Of a stretch of DNA of 64,000 bases, positions 1-8,727 are shown one piece after another. The notes beneath the pieces are model-generated. The model saw only the letters and a program-made list of their open reading frames with translations. It was not told the origin of the DNA and searched no databases. Source of the stretch: Jeotgalicoccus coquinae (lineage in GTDB: Bacteria; Bacillota; Bacilli; Staphylococcales; Salinicoccaceae); contig NZ_JACHFF010000001.1 in the NCBI RefSeq assembly GCF_014207425.1, positions 124,001-188,000 of the forward strand, given 5' to 3'. How positions within the stretch are numbered: position 1 is the stretch's first letter; each line of letters opens with the position of its first letter. Position numbers and translations under genes: made by a program.

Positions 1-102
1 CTTTATCCCAATTACTAAACTGTCCCGTGCATCTTCAACAACTTCTGTTGTAACGGTGTCACTTTCAATTTTATTTTGCACTGATTTAGGCGGTAACTTG
101 TA
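1..102 (-). pseudogene. Open-frame fragment running off the left edge
   Basis: On the minus strand an open frame runs from just after a TAG at 103-105 to the window edge. The only candidate start is GTG at 79-81, and no ribosome site precedes it. The readable part is short and polar, containing ESDTVTTEVVEDARDSL. It may be the 5' end of a gene outside the window or a 5'-truncated remnant; the family is not recognised. Confidence 0.25.
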
Positions 103-110
103 CTATAGTT

Positions 111-152
111 AAAAACCCAGTTTATCTTTTCAAGAAGATAGCTGGGTTTTAA
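111..152. terminator. Hairpin terminator
   Basis: AAAACCCAG and CTGGGTTTT form a 9-bp stem around a loop that is itself partly self-complementary. The A-tract before and T-tract after suit termination in either direction. Confidence 0.6.
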
Positions 153-217
153 CGTTGTTATACAAAATAACACTTAAAATATATGTATTTTATCGTCATA
201 AATGACACCGAAGTGGA

Positions 218-715
218 TCATTTTATTTTTCTGCGCTCGATCATTTTCCATGCTATCGGCCCCAGTACAAGCAAAAGAATCAACGGAGTCAGAGAGGCTC
301 CGAATGTGGATGTGCCGGTCAGCCCGTGGTTGATGATTTCGATGAAGATGACTGCAAATACGATCAGCGTGCCATTTTTTGTTAAATTGAGTAGTATTCT
401 GCTATTCAAATAGAATTTTTCGATATTAGATTCATCCATGCGTCGCGGATAGTTGTGCATTTCCGGAAACCGCTCCAGCGCCTCGAGACCGGGAATCAGG
501 AACAGTGGTATGACGACGAGAACAATCATTTCATACTTCGACCCGTATCTGTTAACTTCGCCATCCGCTCCGAAGTGGGCGGGTACTTCTGCAGGTAGTG
601 AAGGAAATGTGATGATCACATAGATTAAAGCCCCGATGAAAATGCTATAGCCGATGATGTTCGCGACCCTTTCCGACATGGTCTTCGGAATATCCAGTTT
701 CGCTCTTTCTTTCAT
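218..715 (-). CDS. DUF1648 domain membrane protein
   Basis: Predicted integral membrane protein of about 165 residues. The N-terminal third has a first membrane span followed by the DUF1648 signature: PAEVPAHFGADGEVNRYGSK, with the usual P-x-H-[FW]-x-x-x-G-x-x-[ND] pattern. Three further hydrophobic spans follow and the C-terminus is basic (ERRKIK). In DUF1648/SdpI-like proteins this region is associated with immunity or signalling in the membrane, but the role here is unknown. The ATG at 713-715 is chosen over the upstream GTG because GAGGTGA sits five to seven bases before it and the GTG lies inside that ribosome site. Confidence 0.8.
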   Translation of the reverse strand: MKERAKLDIPKTMSERVANIIGYSIFIGALIYVIITFPSLPAEVPAHFGADGEVNRYGSKYEMIVLVVIPLFLIPGLEALERFPEMHNYPRRMDESNIEKFYLNSRILLNLTKNGTLIVFAVIFIEIINHGLTGTSTFGASLTPLILLLVLGPIAWKMIERRKIK

Positions 716-844
716 ATCAATCACCTCAATGATATATTTAGTTCTATTGTATCAGGAAGACCAATCTTAATTTACAATTCTTCTATTATTACTAGAAGCT
801 ATATATTTCATTTGCGACATTCCAAAAATCATAATGAAAATTAA

Positions 845-1003
845 TGTTTATTTAACGACCGTTTATTGGACCATCTTGTGGAAGAAAAAATTGTATCACT
901 CTATCATAGTAAAACATATACCATCAATGAGATAATGAAAATAACCGGTGTGTCAAAAGGAACGATATATAATGTAATCAATCAGGAGAAATTGAATACA
1001 TAG
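845..1003 (+). pseudogene. Remnant of a serine recombinase (resolvase) C-terminus
   Basis: After a stop at 842-844 an open frame reads LDHLVEEKIVSLYHS, then the helix-turn-helix TINEIMKITGVSKGTIYNVI, and stops at 1001-1003. This is the pattern of the DNA-binding tail (HTH_7) of Hin/resolvase-type serine recombinases. No catalytic N-terminal domain or start codon is present, so this is a scar of a lost mobile element. A second degenerate copy of the core (ACCGGTGTCACAAGAAGTAC) follows at about 1092-1111. Confidence 0.5.
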
Positions 1004-1138
1004 CAGGATATGATGCTTATTCGATACGCTAGAATCGGTTCAAACCGTCGCATTGAGATGCGTTTAAAATATAATAAATATACATAGAAAAACCGGTGTC
1101 ACAAGAAGTACAATTGATACAAGCAGTCGAACATTGAA

Positions 1139-1228
1139 GTTAGACTAGGAAATGGACAGGAAACGTCTCAGGTGACCTATACAGTATTGGATACAGATGG
1201 CATACTGAAAATTACTGATTATCAGTAA
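1139..1228 (+). pseudogene. Short 3' gene remnant
   Basis: An open frame without a start encodes VRLGNGQETSQVTYTVLDTD and a few more residues before TAA at 1226-1228. Alternating polar and hydrophobic residues suggest the last beta strands of a small secreted or lipoprotein-like domain. Apart from this and the resolvase scar, the stretch 725-1258 holds nothing I can identify. Confidence 0.25.
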
Positions 1229-1258
1229 GTATATAATTTTAAAAGATATCCGTTGGAG

Positions 1259-1319
1259 GTAAAGATTTCTTTACACGCTGCGGATATTTTGTTATTGTCT
1301 ATGTAAAGATAACTTTACA
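1259..1319 (+). promoter_or_regulatory. Promoter with two palindromic operators for the XRE repressor gene
   Basis: GTAAAGATTTCTTTAC (1259-1274) and TGTAAAGATAACTTTACA (1302-1319) are two near-identical palindromes with GTAAAG-N4-CTTTAC cores, 43 bp apart. Between and overlapping them is TTTACA (1270-1275), a 17-bp spacer and TATTGT (1293-1298), a plausible sigma-A promoter. One operator covers the -35 and the other the expected start of transcription. This layout suggests autorepression by the XRE protein encoded just downstream, which is inference. Confidence 0.7.
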
Positions 1320-1338
1320 TCAAAAGAGGGCGTATTTA

Positions 1339-1548
1339 ATGAAAGTGGTTAACTATATAAAAGAAATACGTCTGTCCAGGGGGATAACCCAGGTTAAAAT
1401 GGCTGAGGATTTACAGGTCACGAGACAGACTATCAATGCAATTGAAAAGAATAAATATAATCCGAGTCTGGAGTTAGCACTAAAGTTGATAGATTATTTC
1501 GATGTACCGATAGACGAGTTATTTATTTTAAAGGGGGATGACGAATGA
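1339..1548 (+). CDS. XRE-family HTH transcriptional regulator
   Basis: Small repressor-like protein of 69 residues made almost entirely of a Cro/C1-type helix-turn-helix: RLSRGITQVKMAEDLQVTRQ, then TINAIEKNKYNPSLELALKL, then the family ending DYFDVPIDELF. It lacks any ligand domain, as in the YozG class of short regulators that pair with a membrane protein. Its stop overlaps the next start (ATGA), so the two are translationally coupled. Two matching palindromes upstream suggest it represses its own operon. The ribosome site is AGAGGGCG, nine bases before ATG. Confidence 0.9.
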   Translation: MKVVNYIKEIRLSRGITQVKMAEDLQVTRQTINAIEKNKYNPSLELALKLIDYFDVPIDELFILKGDDE

Positions 1549-1964
1549 GTGCCAAGAATGAAAAGAAAGTATTGATTCCAGAGAAATATAGTTCATTGTT
1601 CATGATTACTTGCACGTTTTTCGGAGCTATTCTGGGATCGCTTCTGGTGTATTTTATACAAGGAGAATTTCCATATGAAGTGCTCGCAGGTGGATTAGCA
1701 GCGATTATTATTCTAATAATTATTGAGGTAATAAAAAAGAAGAGCAAGAAAGATAATGTGCCGGAAGTTGATGAACGGGTAACTCATAATATTTTTAATT
1801 TCTTTGCATATGGCTCGCATATCTTTATGGCTATTTTGATTATCGGTATAGCAGTATTTACAATGATGGGTAATGAATCAATGCCATTAGTCTATCTTTG
1901 GATATTCGCGTTTGTATATATATGGGTTGTAGGAATAGGTGCTCTTGTTGTTAAAAGAAGATAA
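1545..1964 (+). CDS. Four-TM membrane protein paired with an XRE regulator
   Basis: Predicted 139-residue membrane protein. Two hydrophobic spans (about residues 17-36 and 45-63) are followed by a lysine-rich cytoplasmic loop (KKKSKKDNVPEVDERVTHN) and two more spans (about 84-105 and 112-133). Two-gene units of a small XRE regulator and a DUF2178/DUF3796-like membrane protein are common in Firmicutes, and their role is poorly defined. I cannot assign a substrate or signal. It overlaps the regulator by four bases and is the last gene before a terminator. Confidence 0.75.
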   Translation: MSAKNEKKVLIPEKYSSLFMITCTFFGAILGSLLVYFIQGEFPYEVLAGGLAAIIILIIIEVIKKKSKKDNVPEVDERVTHNIFNFFAYGSHIFMAILIIGIAVFTMMGNESMPLVYLWIFAFVYIWVVGIGALVVKRR

Positions 1965-1982
1965 CGATTAAAGGCACTGGTC

Positions 1983-2016
1983 AAGACGTGGAAATATTTG
2001 AGTTTTCACGTCTTTA
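1983..2016 (+). terminator. Rho-independent terminator
   Basis: AAGACGTG and CACGTCTT form the stem, extended by A-T pairs, followed by TTATTTA. It closes the XRE/membrane-protein operon. Confidence 0.7.
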
Positions 2017-2112
2017 TTTAGATTAGAAAATATTTCTAAACAGAAATGAATATCTTGGGAAATATAGTACAATAGTAATAACTTCCAATATTTATTAAGC
2101 GAGGGTTGTTTT

Positions 2113-4902
2113 ATGGGATATCAGAACGAGGCAGCACTTGAGAATCAGGTAATGGAACAGCTTGGACGACAGGGTTTTGAAAATGTAAAGCTGTATTCTA
2201 TTGAAGCAATTATTGATAATTTCAGAAAAATATTGAATGAACGGCATCAGGATAAGTTAAATGGTAAACCGCTGACTGACAGTGAGTTTGACCGTTTAAT
2301 GACTCAGATAAATGGTAAGAATGTTTTTACCAGTGCACAGATATTAAGGGATAAGTTTGTACTCAGAAGAGATGATGAGACAGACATTTATCTGGAATTT
2401 TTCAGCAAAGATTCATGGCGTAAAAACATCTATCAGGTAACAAATCAGGTTGCTGTAAGTGATAAGTATAAAGGGCGTTACGATGTCACAATTTTAGTAA
2501 ACGGATTACCTGTTACTCAAATTGAACTTAAACGCAGCGGTGTAGCCATCGAAGAAGCATTCAATCAGATTGAACGATACCGAAGAGATAACTACAAAGG
2601 TTTGTTTAAGTATGTTCAATTATTTATTGTGAGTAATAGCCAAAATACAAGATACTTTGCCAACAGTGACAAAGAGATTTATAAGAGCAGCATGTTCTAC
2701 TGGTCTGATGATAAGAACAATACTATTAACAGACTGTCAGATTTTATAGAGGACTTTTGTACACCATGCCGTCTGTCTAAAATGATTAGCCGTTATATGA
2801 TTATTAATGAGACTGATCATAATCTAATGGTAATGAGACCTTATCAGGTCTACGCGACAGAAGCATTGATAGAACGCGCTACTGAAACAAATAATAACGG
2901 CTACATATGGCATACAACGGGAAGCGGGAAAACACTGACATCATTTAAAGCAAGTCAGCTGTTGTCTGAAAGACCTGAAATTCAAAAAGTCATCTTCCTT
3001 GTAGACCGTAAAGACCTTGATGCACAAACAATGTCAGAGTTTAATAAGTTCCAGAAAGACTCAGTAGACTTTACGACTAATACTGCAAAACTGGAACGCC
3101 AGCTGGCAGACAAATCTCAGCCGATGATTGTAACAACGATTCAAAAGCTGAATAATGCTGTTAAAAGAAACAACAGTGTAATGGACCAGTATAAAACAGA
3201 TAAAGTTATTTTCATTATTGATGAATGTCACCGATCACAGTTTGGTGAGATGCATACACAGATTGCCAAACACTTTACAAACGCTCAATTCTTCGGATTT
3301 ACAGGTACTCCGAGATTTGATGAAAACAGAAGTGCTGACGGCAGAGCAACAGCAGATATCTTTGATAAGTGTCTTCATTATTATCTAATTAAAGATGCGA
3401 TTCGTGACGGCAACGTGCTGGGCTTCTCAGTAGAATACATCAACACTTTTAAAGGTGAGAATCCGTTTCTTAATGATGAGTATGTTTCAGGAATTGAAGC
3501 AAATAAAATATGGATGGCGGATGACAGGATTAATCTGGTCACAGACCACATATACAATATTCATTCTAAAAAGACAGTCAGAAAAGAATACTCGGCAATT
3601 TTAGCGACACAGAGTATCGAAATGGCTATGAAGTATTACGATACATTTAAAGCACGTGAAGCGGACCAGAATGGAAAGAAATTGAAAGTAGTCACGATAT
3701 TCTCATATGAAGCCAATCAGGATATACGTGAAGGTGAAGTTAAAGAGGCTGGAAAAGATCAGCTTGCACGCGTCATTGCTGACTATAATAAGATGTACGA
3801 AACAAACTTTTCACTGGAAACTTATGATGGATACTTCAATGATATTTCTAAGAGAGTTAAGAAAGGAATCAAAGGCGAGAAAATTGATGTGCTGATTGTA
3901 GTCGGCATGTTCCTTACAGGATTCGACAGCAAAAAACTAAACACGCTGTATGTAGACAAAAATTTAAGACATCATGATTTAATACAAGCATATTCAAGAA
4001 CTAACCGTGTAGAGAAGAAAACTAAACCGTACGGAAACATTGTAAACTTCAGAAATCTTAAAAAAGAAACTGATGAAGCTATTAAGCTATTCTCACAGAC
4101 AGATGATACGGATACTGTTCTGCAGAAACCATATGAAGAATATTTAAAAGAGTTTAAAAAAGCATTATATGCACTAAAGGCAATCGCACCGACGCCTTCA
4201 GACGCAAGTCGGAATGTTTTAGAAAAAGAAGAAGAAATTAAAGATTTTGTTGAAGCATTCAGAAGACTGAGCAGGGCTTTAGTAAGTTTAAAAACTTTTA
4301 TGGATTTTGAATTTAAAGAAGAAGTAACAGGGATTGATCCGCAGGAGCATCAGGATTACCGCAGTCACTATGTAGATTTATATAATGAACATATTAAGAA
4401 ACCAGATCCAGAAAAAGCATCAATTCTTGATGATATTGATTTCGAGATTGAGATCATTCGTAATGAAATGATTAACGTGAGTTATATCATTAATCTGATT
4501 AATGATATTGATCTGGAGAATAAGAGCAATCAGAGAAGAGAAATTGCAAGCATCAGAAATATTCTGGATGGTGCTGATGATGAACAGCTGCGCCTGAAAT
4601 CAGAACTGATTAAAGAGTTCTTGGATACAGTGGTTCCTACACTTGATAAAGATGCTAACGTTGCTGCAGAGTATCTCGATTTTGAAGAGGAGCAGCGAAT
4701 CAGAGAAATACAGGAATTTGCAAAAGAGAATGACTATTCGCAGGAACAATTAAATACTCTGTTATCAGAATTCCAGTTCAGCGGGCAGGTTTACCGGAAG
4801 GATATAGAAGAAGGTATCTCGGGTTCTTTCTTAGTGAGACGTAAAAAAGTGGATAAGATTCAAAGCTACATCCGCGAAGTAACAGAGAAATACGGAGTTT
4901 AA
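2113..4902 (+). CDS. hsdR: Type I restriction enzyme, R subunit (HsdR)
   Basis: Motor and nuclease subunit of a type I restriction-modification complex; it translocates and cuts DNA lacking the host methylation. The N-terminal nuclease core has D124 (GRYDVTIL) and E138-x-K140 (QIELKRSG). The SF2 helicase follows: Walker A HTTGSGKT at 267-274, DECH at 370-373, GFTGTPRF about 395-402, and later motifs [12 protein letters not shown] and QAYSRTNR. The C-terminal third is helical and probably docks on the methylase. At 929 residues the length is slightly below many HsdR proteins but all motifs are intact. A ribosome site (GCGAGGG) precedes ATG. Confidence 0.97.
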   Translation: MGYQNEAALENQVMEQLGRQGFENVKLYSIEAIIDNFRKILNERHQDKLNGKPLTDSEFDRLMTQINGKNVFTSAQILRDKFVLRRDDETDIYLEFFSKDSWRKNIYQVTNQVAVSDKYKGRYDVTILVNGLPVTQIELKRSGVAIEEAFNQIERYRRDNYKGLFKYVQLFIVSNSQNTRYFANSDKEIYKSSMFYWSDDKNNTINRLSDFIEDFCTPCRLSKMISRYMIINETDHNLMVMRPYQVYATEALIERATETNNNGYIWHTTGSGKTLTSFKASQLLSERPEIQKVIFLVDRKDLDAQTMSEFNKFQKDSVDFTTNTAKLERQLADKSQPMIVTTIQKLNNAVKRNNSVMDQYKTDKVIFIIDECHRSQFGEMHTQIAKHFTNAQFFGFTGTPRFDENRSADGRATADIFDKCLHYYLIKDAIRDGNVLGFSVEYINTFKGENPFLNDEYVSGIEANKIWMADDRINLVTDHIYNIHSKKTVRKEYSAILATQSIEMAMKYYDTFKAREADQNGKKLKVVTIFSYEANQDIREGEVKEAGKDQLARVIADYNKMYETNFSLETYDGYFNDISKRVKKGIKGEKIDVLIVVGMFLTGFDSKKLNTLYVDKNLRHHDLIQAYSRTNRVEKKTKPYGNIVNFRNLKKETDEAIKLFSQTDDTDTVLQKPYEEYLKEFKKALYALKAIAPTPSDASRNVLEKEEEIKDFVEAFRRLSRALVSLKTFMDFEFKEEVTGIDPQEHQDYRSHYVDLYNEHIKKPDPEKASILDDIDFEIEIIRNEMINVSYIINLINDIDLENKSNQRREIASIRNILDGADDEQLRLKSELIKEFLDTVVPTLDKDANVAAEYLDFEEEQRIREIQEFAKENDYSQEQLNTLLSEFQFSGQVYRKDIEEGISGSFLVRRKKVDKIQSYIREVTEKYGV

Positions 4903-4905
4903 ATT

Positions 4906-4930
4906 AACTCTCAAGTAAAACTTGAGAGTT
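4906..4930 (+). terminator. Intra-operon hairpin between hsdR and hsdM
   Basis: A perfect 10-bp stem, AACTCTCAAG and CTTGAGAGTT, with a five-base loop lies four bases after the hsdR stop. The following tract (TCTCATATTTG) is not strongly U-rich, so this may be a weak terminator or an RNA-processing site that sets hsdM/hsdS levels relative to hsdR. Confidence 0.5.
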
Positions 4931-4963
4931 TCTCATATTTGTTTTACAGGAGGAAACTTTTCA

Positions 4964-6559
4964 ATGATGACAGTAACAGAAAAGCAAAGACAGCAACAGG
5001 CTGAATTACAGAAAAAATTATGGAGCATCGCAAATGATTTAAGAGGTAACATGGATGCTAGCGAATTCCGTAACTACATATTAGGATTAATTTTCTATAG
5101 ATTCCTATCTGAAAAGATGGAAGAGGAAGTTGAAGGGTTATTAAAAGAAGATAAACTTACTTTTGATCAAGCTTGGATGGATCAGGAATTGAGAGAAGCA
5201 TTATCTGAAGAACTAATTACGCGTATTGGATATTTCATAGAGCCAGAATTTTTATACAGCAGCTTGGTAAGTGATATTGAAGCGGGTAAATTTGATATAG
5301 AACAGTTATCTAAAGCGATTAATAAAGTAGAAGAATCTACGCTCGGAACAACTAGTGAAGATGACTTTGTTCACTTGTTCTCCGATATGGATTTAACATC
5401 TAACCGATTAGGTAATAACGTTTCTAACCGTACGAAGTTAATTTCTAAAGTCATGTTGAATCTAGCAGATTTACCGTTTGTACATAGTGATATGGAAATT
5501 GATATGCTCGGTGATGCTTATGAGTATATGATTGGTCAGTTCGCAGCAACAGCTGGTAAAAAAGCTGGAGAATTTTATACTCCGCAGCAGGTTTCTAAAT
5601 TATTAGCAGAAATTGTTACGACAGATAAAGAGGATTTACGCAGTGTCTATGACCCGACATGTGGATCCGGTTCATTACTATTACGTGTAGGTCGTTTAGC
5701 TCATGTAAGACACTATTATGGGCAGGAATACAATAGTACGACATATAACCTGGCGCGAATGAACATGCTGCTGCATGATGTGAACTTTAAAGCTTTCTCT
5801 ATAGAAAATGGAGACACTTTAGAAGAACCTGCATTCCCAGACGAGAAGTTTGATGCGATTGTAGCGAATCCACCATACAGTGCGAAGTGGAGTGCCGATC
5901 CATCATTCTTAGAAGATGAGCGTTTCAGTAACTATGGTAAATTGGCACCAAAATCTAAAGCAGACTTTGCATTTGTTCAACATATGATTCATCACTTGGA
6001 TGATGAAGGGACTATGGCTGTTGTTTTACCGCATGGTGTACTTTTCAGAGGAGCTGCTGAAGGAGTTATCCGTAAGTATCTTATAGAAGAGAAGAATTAT
6101 CTGGATGCAATTATTGGACTACCGGCTAATATTTTCTTTGGCACAAGTATTCCAACGACAATTCTAGTATTTAAGAAATCACGTCAGACAGAAAATGTGC
6201 TATTTATTGATGCATCTCAGTCATTCGAAAAAGGTAAGAACCAGAACCATATGTCTGATGAAGATGTGGACAAAATACTGGAAACTTACAGAAACCGTGA
6301 AGTTATAGATAAATACAGTTATGTAGCAACGCGTGAAGAGATTGAGGAGAATGAATATAACCTTAACATTCCGAGATATGTTGATACATTCGAAGAAGAA
6401 GAACCTGTAGATATTAAAGCACTTCATGAAGAAATTAAAGAAATTAATAAAGAGATTGCTGAAGCGGAAGCGAGTCTTTTAGAAATGCTAGATGAATTAG
6501 AAGGCGATGAAGACGGAATGGCACTTATAGAGGCAACGAAAGAGGTGTTTCGTCGATGA
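4964..6559 (+). CDS. hsdM: Type I DNA methyltransferase, M subunit (HsdM)
   Basis: N6-adenine methyltransferase subunit of the type I complex, about 531 residues. A helical N-terminal domain (LWSIANDLRGNMDASEFRNY) precedes the catalytic domain, with SAM-binding motif I DPTCGSGSLLL from residue 230 and catalytic motif IV NPPY at 302-305. The C-terminus is a coiled coil rich in Glu that contacts HsdS. The ATG at 4964 is chosen because AGGAGG at 4948-4953 is correctly spaced; the in-frame TTG at 4922 lies inside the upstream hairpin. Its stop overlaps the start of hsdS by four bases. Confidence 0.97.
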   Translation: MMTVTEKQRQQQAELQKKLWSIANDLRGNMDASEFRNYILGLIFYRFLSEKMEEEVEGLLKEDKLTFDQAWMDQELREALSEELITRIGYFIEPEFLYSSLVSDIEAGKFDIEQLSKAINKVEESTLGTTSEDDFVHLFSDMDLTSNRLGNNVSNRTKLISKVMLNLADLPFVHSDMEIDMLGDAYEYMIGQFAATAGKKAGEFYTPQQVSKLLAEIVTTDKEDLRSVYDPTCGSGSLLLRVGRLAHVRHYYGQEYNSTTYNLARMNMLLHDVNFKAFSIENGDTLEEPAFPDEKFDAIVANPPYSAKWSADPSFLEDERFSNYGKLAPKSKADFAFVQHMIHHLDDEGTMAVVLPHGVLFRGAAEGVIRKYLIEEKNYLDAIIGLPANIFFGTSIPTTILVFKKSRQTENVLFIDASQSFEKGKNQNHMSDEDVDKILETYRNREVIDKYSYVATREEIEENEYNLNIPRYVDTFEEEEPVDIKALHEEIKEINKEIAEAEASLLEMLDELEGDEDGMALIEATKEVFRR

Positions 6560-7701
6560 GTAAAGAAGAAAGAAGAGTCCCTGAGTTGCGTTTTAAAGGC
6601 TTTCATGACGATTGGGAACAGCGTATGTTTCAAGAGTTAGTTAACAGAGTTTCACATAGCAGTGAAAACGAACATTTACCCAGGGTCGAATATGAAGATA
6701 TTATTTCTGGTCGCGGTGAGTTAAATAAGAATCTATCTTTAAAGGAAAGTGAGAAAAAAGGAACTGAATTTCTTCCAAATGATATTCTTTTTGGTAAACT
6801 TCGCCCTTATTTAAATAAATGGTTATACCCAAACTTTCATGGGATAGCTGTTGGCGATTTTTGGGTCCTACGTTCAAGAGAGATTGAAAGTAAATTCATT
6901 TACTATATGATTCAAACAAATAAATTCAAATTGATTTCTAATATTTCTTCAGGAAGTAAGATGCCACGTTCAGATTGGAACATCGTTTCTAACAGTAAAT
7001 TTACAGTACCTTTAAATTTATTAGAGGGGCAAAAGATTAGTGCTACGCTATCTTCTATTGATAATTTAATTACACTTCATCAGCGTAAAATTAATATTTT
7101 AGAAACTCTAAAGAAAGTCTATCTTAATGTAATGTTTCCTAATAGAAGTGAAGATATACCACGTTTGCACTTTAAATTTTTTAATGAAGCATGGGAACAG
7201 CGTAAAGTAGAAGATATTGCAATTGTAAATACAGGTAAAAAAGATACTCAAGATGCTGTTACTGATGGTGCTTACGATTTTTACGTTCGATCACCTAAAA
7301 TAGAAAAAATAAATTCTTATTCTTATAATGGTGAAGCTGTACTAACTGTAGGTGACGGTGTAGGTGTGGGTAAAGTATTTCATTATGTGAATGGTAAATT
7401 TGACTATCATCAAAGGGTTTATAAAATATCAGATTTCAAAAATTATAATGGCTTATTTTTTTACTATTATTTTTCCAATAACTTTAAGTATGAGGCAAGA
7501 AAATATAATGCAAAAACATCAGTAGACTCCGTCCGGCGTGAAATGATTACCAAGATGAATTTTCCAGACACAAGTTTAAATGAACAAGTTCAAGTAGGTC
7601 AATTCTTTAAAGAAATCGATAATATCATCACCCTTCATCACAGAAAGTTGCACAGACTTAATAGAATAAAACAAGTGTATTTAAATAAAATGTTTATCTA
7701 G
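6556..7701 (+). CDS. hsdS: Type I specificity subunit (HsdS), expressed copy
   Basis: DNA-recognition subunit of 381 residues that directs HsdM and HsdR. It has the classical double layout: a target recognition domain starting at WEQRMFQEL (residue 19 on), a central conserved helix (LITLHQRKINILETLKKVYL), a second recognition domain starting at WEQRKVEDIA (about 213), and a C-terminal conserved helix (IITLHHRKLHRLNRIKQVYL). The start overlaps the hsdM stop (ATGA). The WEQR codons lie in a 14-bp sequence repeated in inverted orientation at 9888-9901, next to a silent hsdS copy, so this gene is probably subject to inversion. Confidence 0.95.
   Translation: MSKEERRVPELRFKGFHDDWEQRMFQELVNRVSHSSENEHLPRVEYEDIISGRGELNKNLSLKESEKKGTEFLPNDILFGKLRPYLNKWLYPNFHGIAVGDFWVLRSREIESKFIYYMIQTNKFKLISNISSGSKMPRSDWNIVSNSKFTVPLNLLEGQKISATLSSIDNLITLHQRKINILETLKKVYLNVMFPNRSEDIPRLHFKFFNEAWEQRKVEDIAIVNTGKKDTQDAVTDGAYDFYVRSPKIEKINSYSYNGEAVLTVGDGVGVGKVFHYVNGKFDYHQRVYKISDFKNYNGLFFYYYFSNNFKYEARKYNAKTSVDSVRREMITKMNFPDTSLNEQVQVGQFFKEIDNIITLHHRKLHRLNRIKQVYLNKMFI
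6612..6625 (+). repeat. Inverted repeat arm 1 of putative hsdS inversion
   Basis: TTGGGAACAGCGTA in the fifth percent of hsdS, encoding W-E-Q-R. The exact reverse complement lies at 9888-9901 at the start of the silent hsdS copy, in the same reading frame. A further near copy (TGGGAACAGCGTAA, 7192-7205) marks the start of the second recognition domain. Confidence 0.7.
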
Positions 7702-7730
7702 AGAGAATTATTCTCTCTAGATATTTTTTA
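7696..7730 (+). terminator. Terminator after hsdS
   Basis: ATCTAGAGAGAA and TTCTCTCTAGAT form a perfect 12-bp stem with a three-base loop, followed by ATTTTTT. The hsdS stop codon lies inside the stem, and the T-tract touches the end of the convergent recombinase gene. Confidence 0.85.
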
Positions 7731-8657
7731 TGACAAGGTAGATAAATGTCTTATTATCTTATCGTTATCTTGATTGTCTAATTCTTTAATTATATGCAAA
7801 TAAGTTTCCTGAGTTGTTATCATGCTGGAATGTCCAAGTCTTTTTGCGACACTGGCAATAGATACACCTGCAAAAAGTAATAATGAGGCATGGGTATGTC
7901 TGAGTCCGTGGACTGAAATTATTGGTATATCAGCTTTAATACATAGTGCTCTTAGTCTGTTATTTACCATGGAATTATAGATTCTGCCTTTAACAAATAT
8001 AGGTTTCTCAGGATCTAATTCTCTAATCATTTGTGAAAACTGCATTGCAACTTGCCAGTCCATTATCACTTTACGATTGGATGATTTGTTTTTAGTTTCC
8101 TGCGTTCCACCTTTTGAAGACTTGTAATCCCAAGTTTTCTCTATAGTGATACTTTGCTTAGAGAAGTCAAAATCATTTGGTGTTAAGGCAAGAGCTTCTG
8201 AAAAGCGTAATCCCGTTTTAGCAACAAGTAAGATAAACCAGTCCCAATTAATTTCATCATTAAGATCTAAGTTTTTGAGTAAGGCTTGCAGCTCAAACTG
8301 ATTAAGAAATTTTATCTTCTTTGGTCGTGGTTTTCTCCCTTTAATAATAACTTTTCGCGTAGGATTCTTATCAATAATCCTTTCATCCACAGCATCAAGT
8401 ATTGCCCCTTTTAACTGATGATGAAAGTCCATTGTTGTTTGTTTCTCATGAGTAAAAGCATAATCATTTAGAATCTGCTGGTAACTTTGACGATCTAAAT
8501 CATACATACGTAAATTAGGCGCTAATAACTTTAACTTTTGAAGCGTCATATAGTACTTATTTAAAGTGACATCACGTACAGCTCCTACTTTATACAGTTC
8601 AATCCAATCTTCAAAGTATCTAAAGAATAATTGATTCTCTCTCTTTTTCACTGCCAT
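7728..8657 (-). CDS. Tyrosine recombinase, likely hsdS invertase
   Basis: Site-specific recombinase of 309 residues. An N-terminal SAM-like DNA-binding domain (about 8-100) precedes the catalytic domain. All catalytic residues are visible: R151 (KTGLRFSEAL), a beta-hairpin lysine near 189-196, H250-x-x-R253 (HGLRHTH), H276 (LGHSSM) and nucleophile Y286 (ETYLHI). It lies between the expressed hsdS and an inverted silent hsdS copy, the position of the invertase in phase-variable type I systems of streptococci and lactobacilli. It could instead be the integrase of a decayed island, but no att-like direct repeats or other phage genes are seen. GGAGG precedes the ATG. Confidence 0.9.
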   Translation of the reverse strand: MAVKKRENQLFFRYFEDWIELYKVGAVRDVTLNKYYMTLQKLKLLAPNLRMYDLDRQSYQQILNDYAFTHEKQTTMDFHHQLKGAILDAVDERIIDKNPTRKVIIKGRKPRPKKIKFLNQFELQALLKNLDLNDEINWDWFILLVAKTGLRFSEALALTPNDFDFSKQSITIEKTWDYKSSKGGTQETKNKSSNRKVIMDWQVAMQFSQMIRELDPEKPIFVKGRIYNSMVNNRLRALCIKADIPIISVHGLRHTHASLLLFAGVSIASVAKRLGHSSMITTQETYLHIIKELDNQDNDKIIRHLSTLS

Positions 8658-8669
8658 AAAAAAAACCTC

Positions 8670-8713
8670 CTAAAATGTAACGTCGATTAATAAATCAACG
8701 TTACCGATTTTAG
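8670..8713. promoter_or_regulatory. Long imperfect palindrome upstream of the recombinase gene
   Basis: The 28-bp core 8677-8704 is an imperfect palindrome (GTAACGT...ACGTTAC), extended outward by CTAAAAT and ATTTTAG with a two-base bulge. It lies just upstream of the recombinase ribosome site and downstream of the silent hsdS stop. It could be an operator for the recombinase promoter, a recombinase-binding site, or a weak transcription stop after the silent copy. Confidence 0.5.
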
Positions 8714-8727
8714 AAGATTTGAGAAGA

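Noticed and set aside
7728-8657. Recombinase as integrase of a prophage or integrative element
   Set aside because: No phage, conjugation or excisionase genes and no att-like direct repeats were seen, while the position between inverted hsdS copies explains it better. Not fully excluded.
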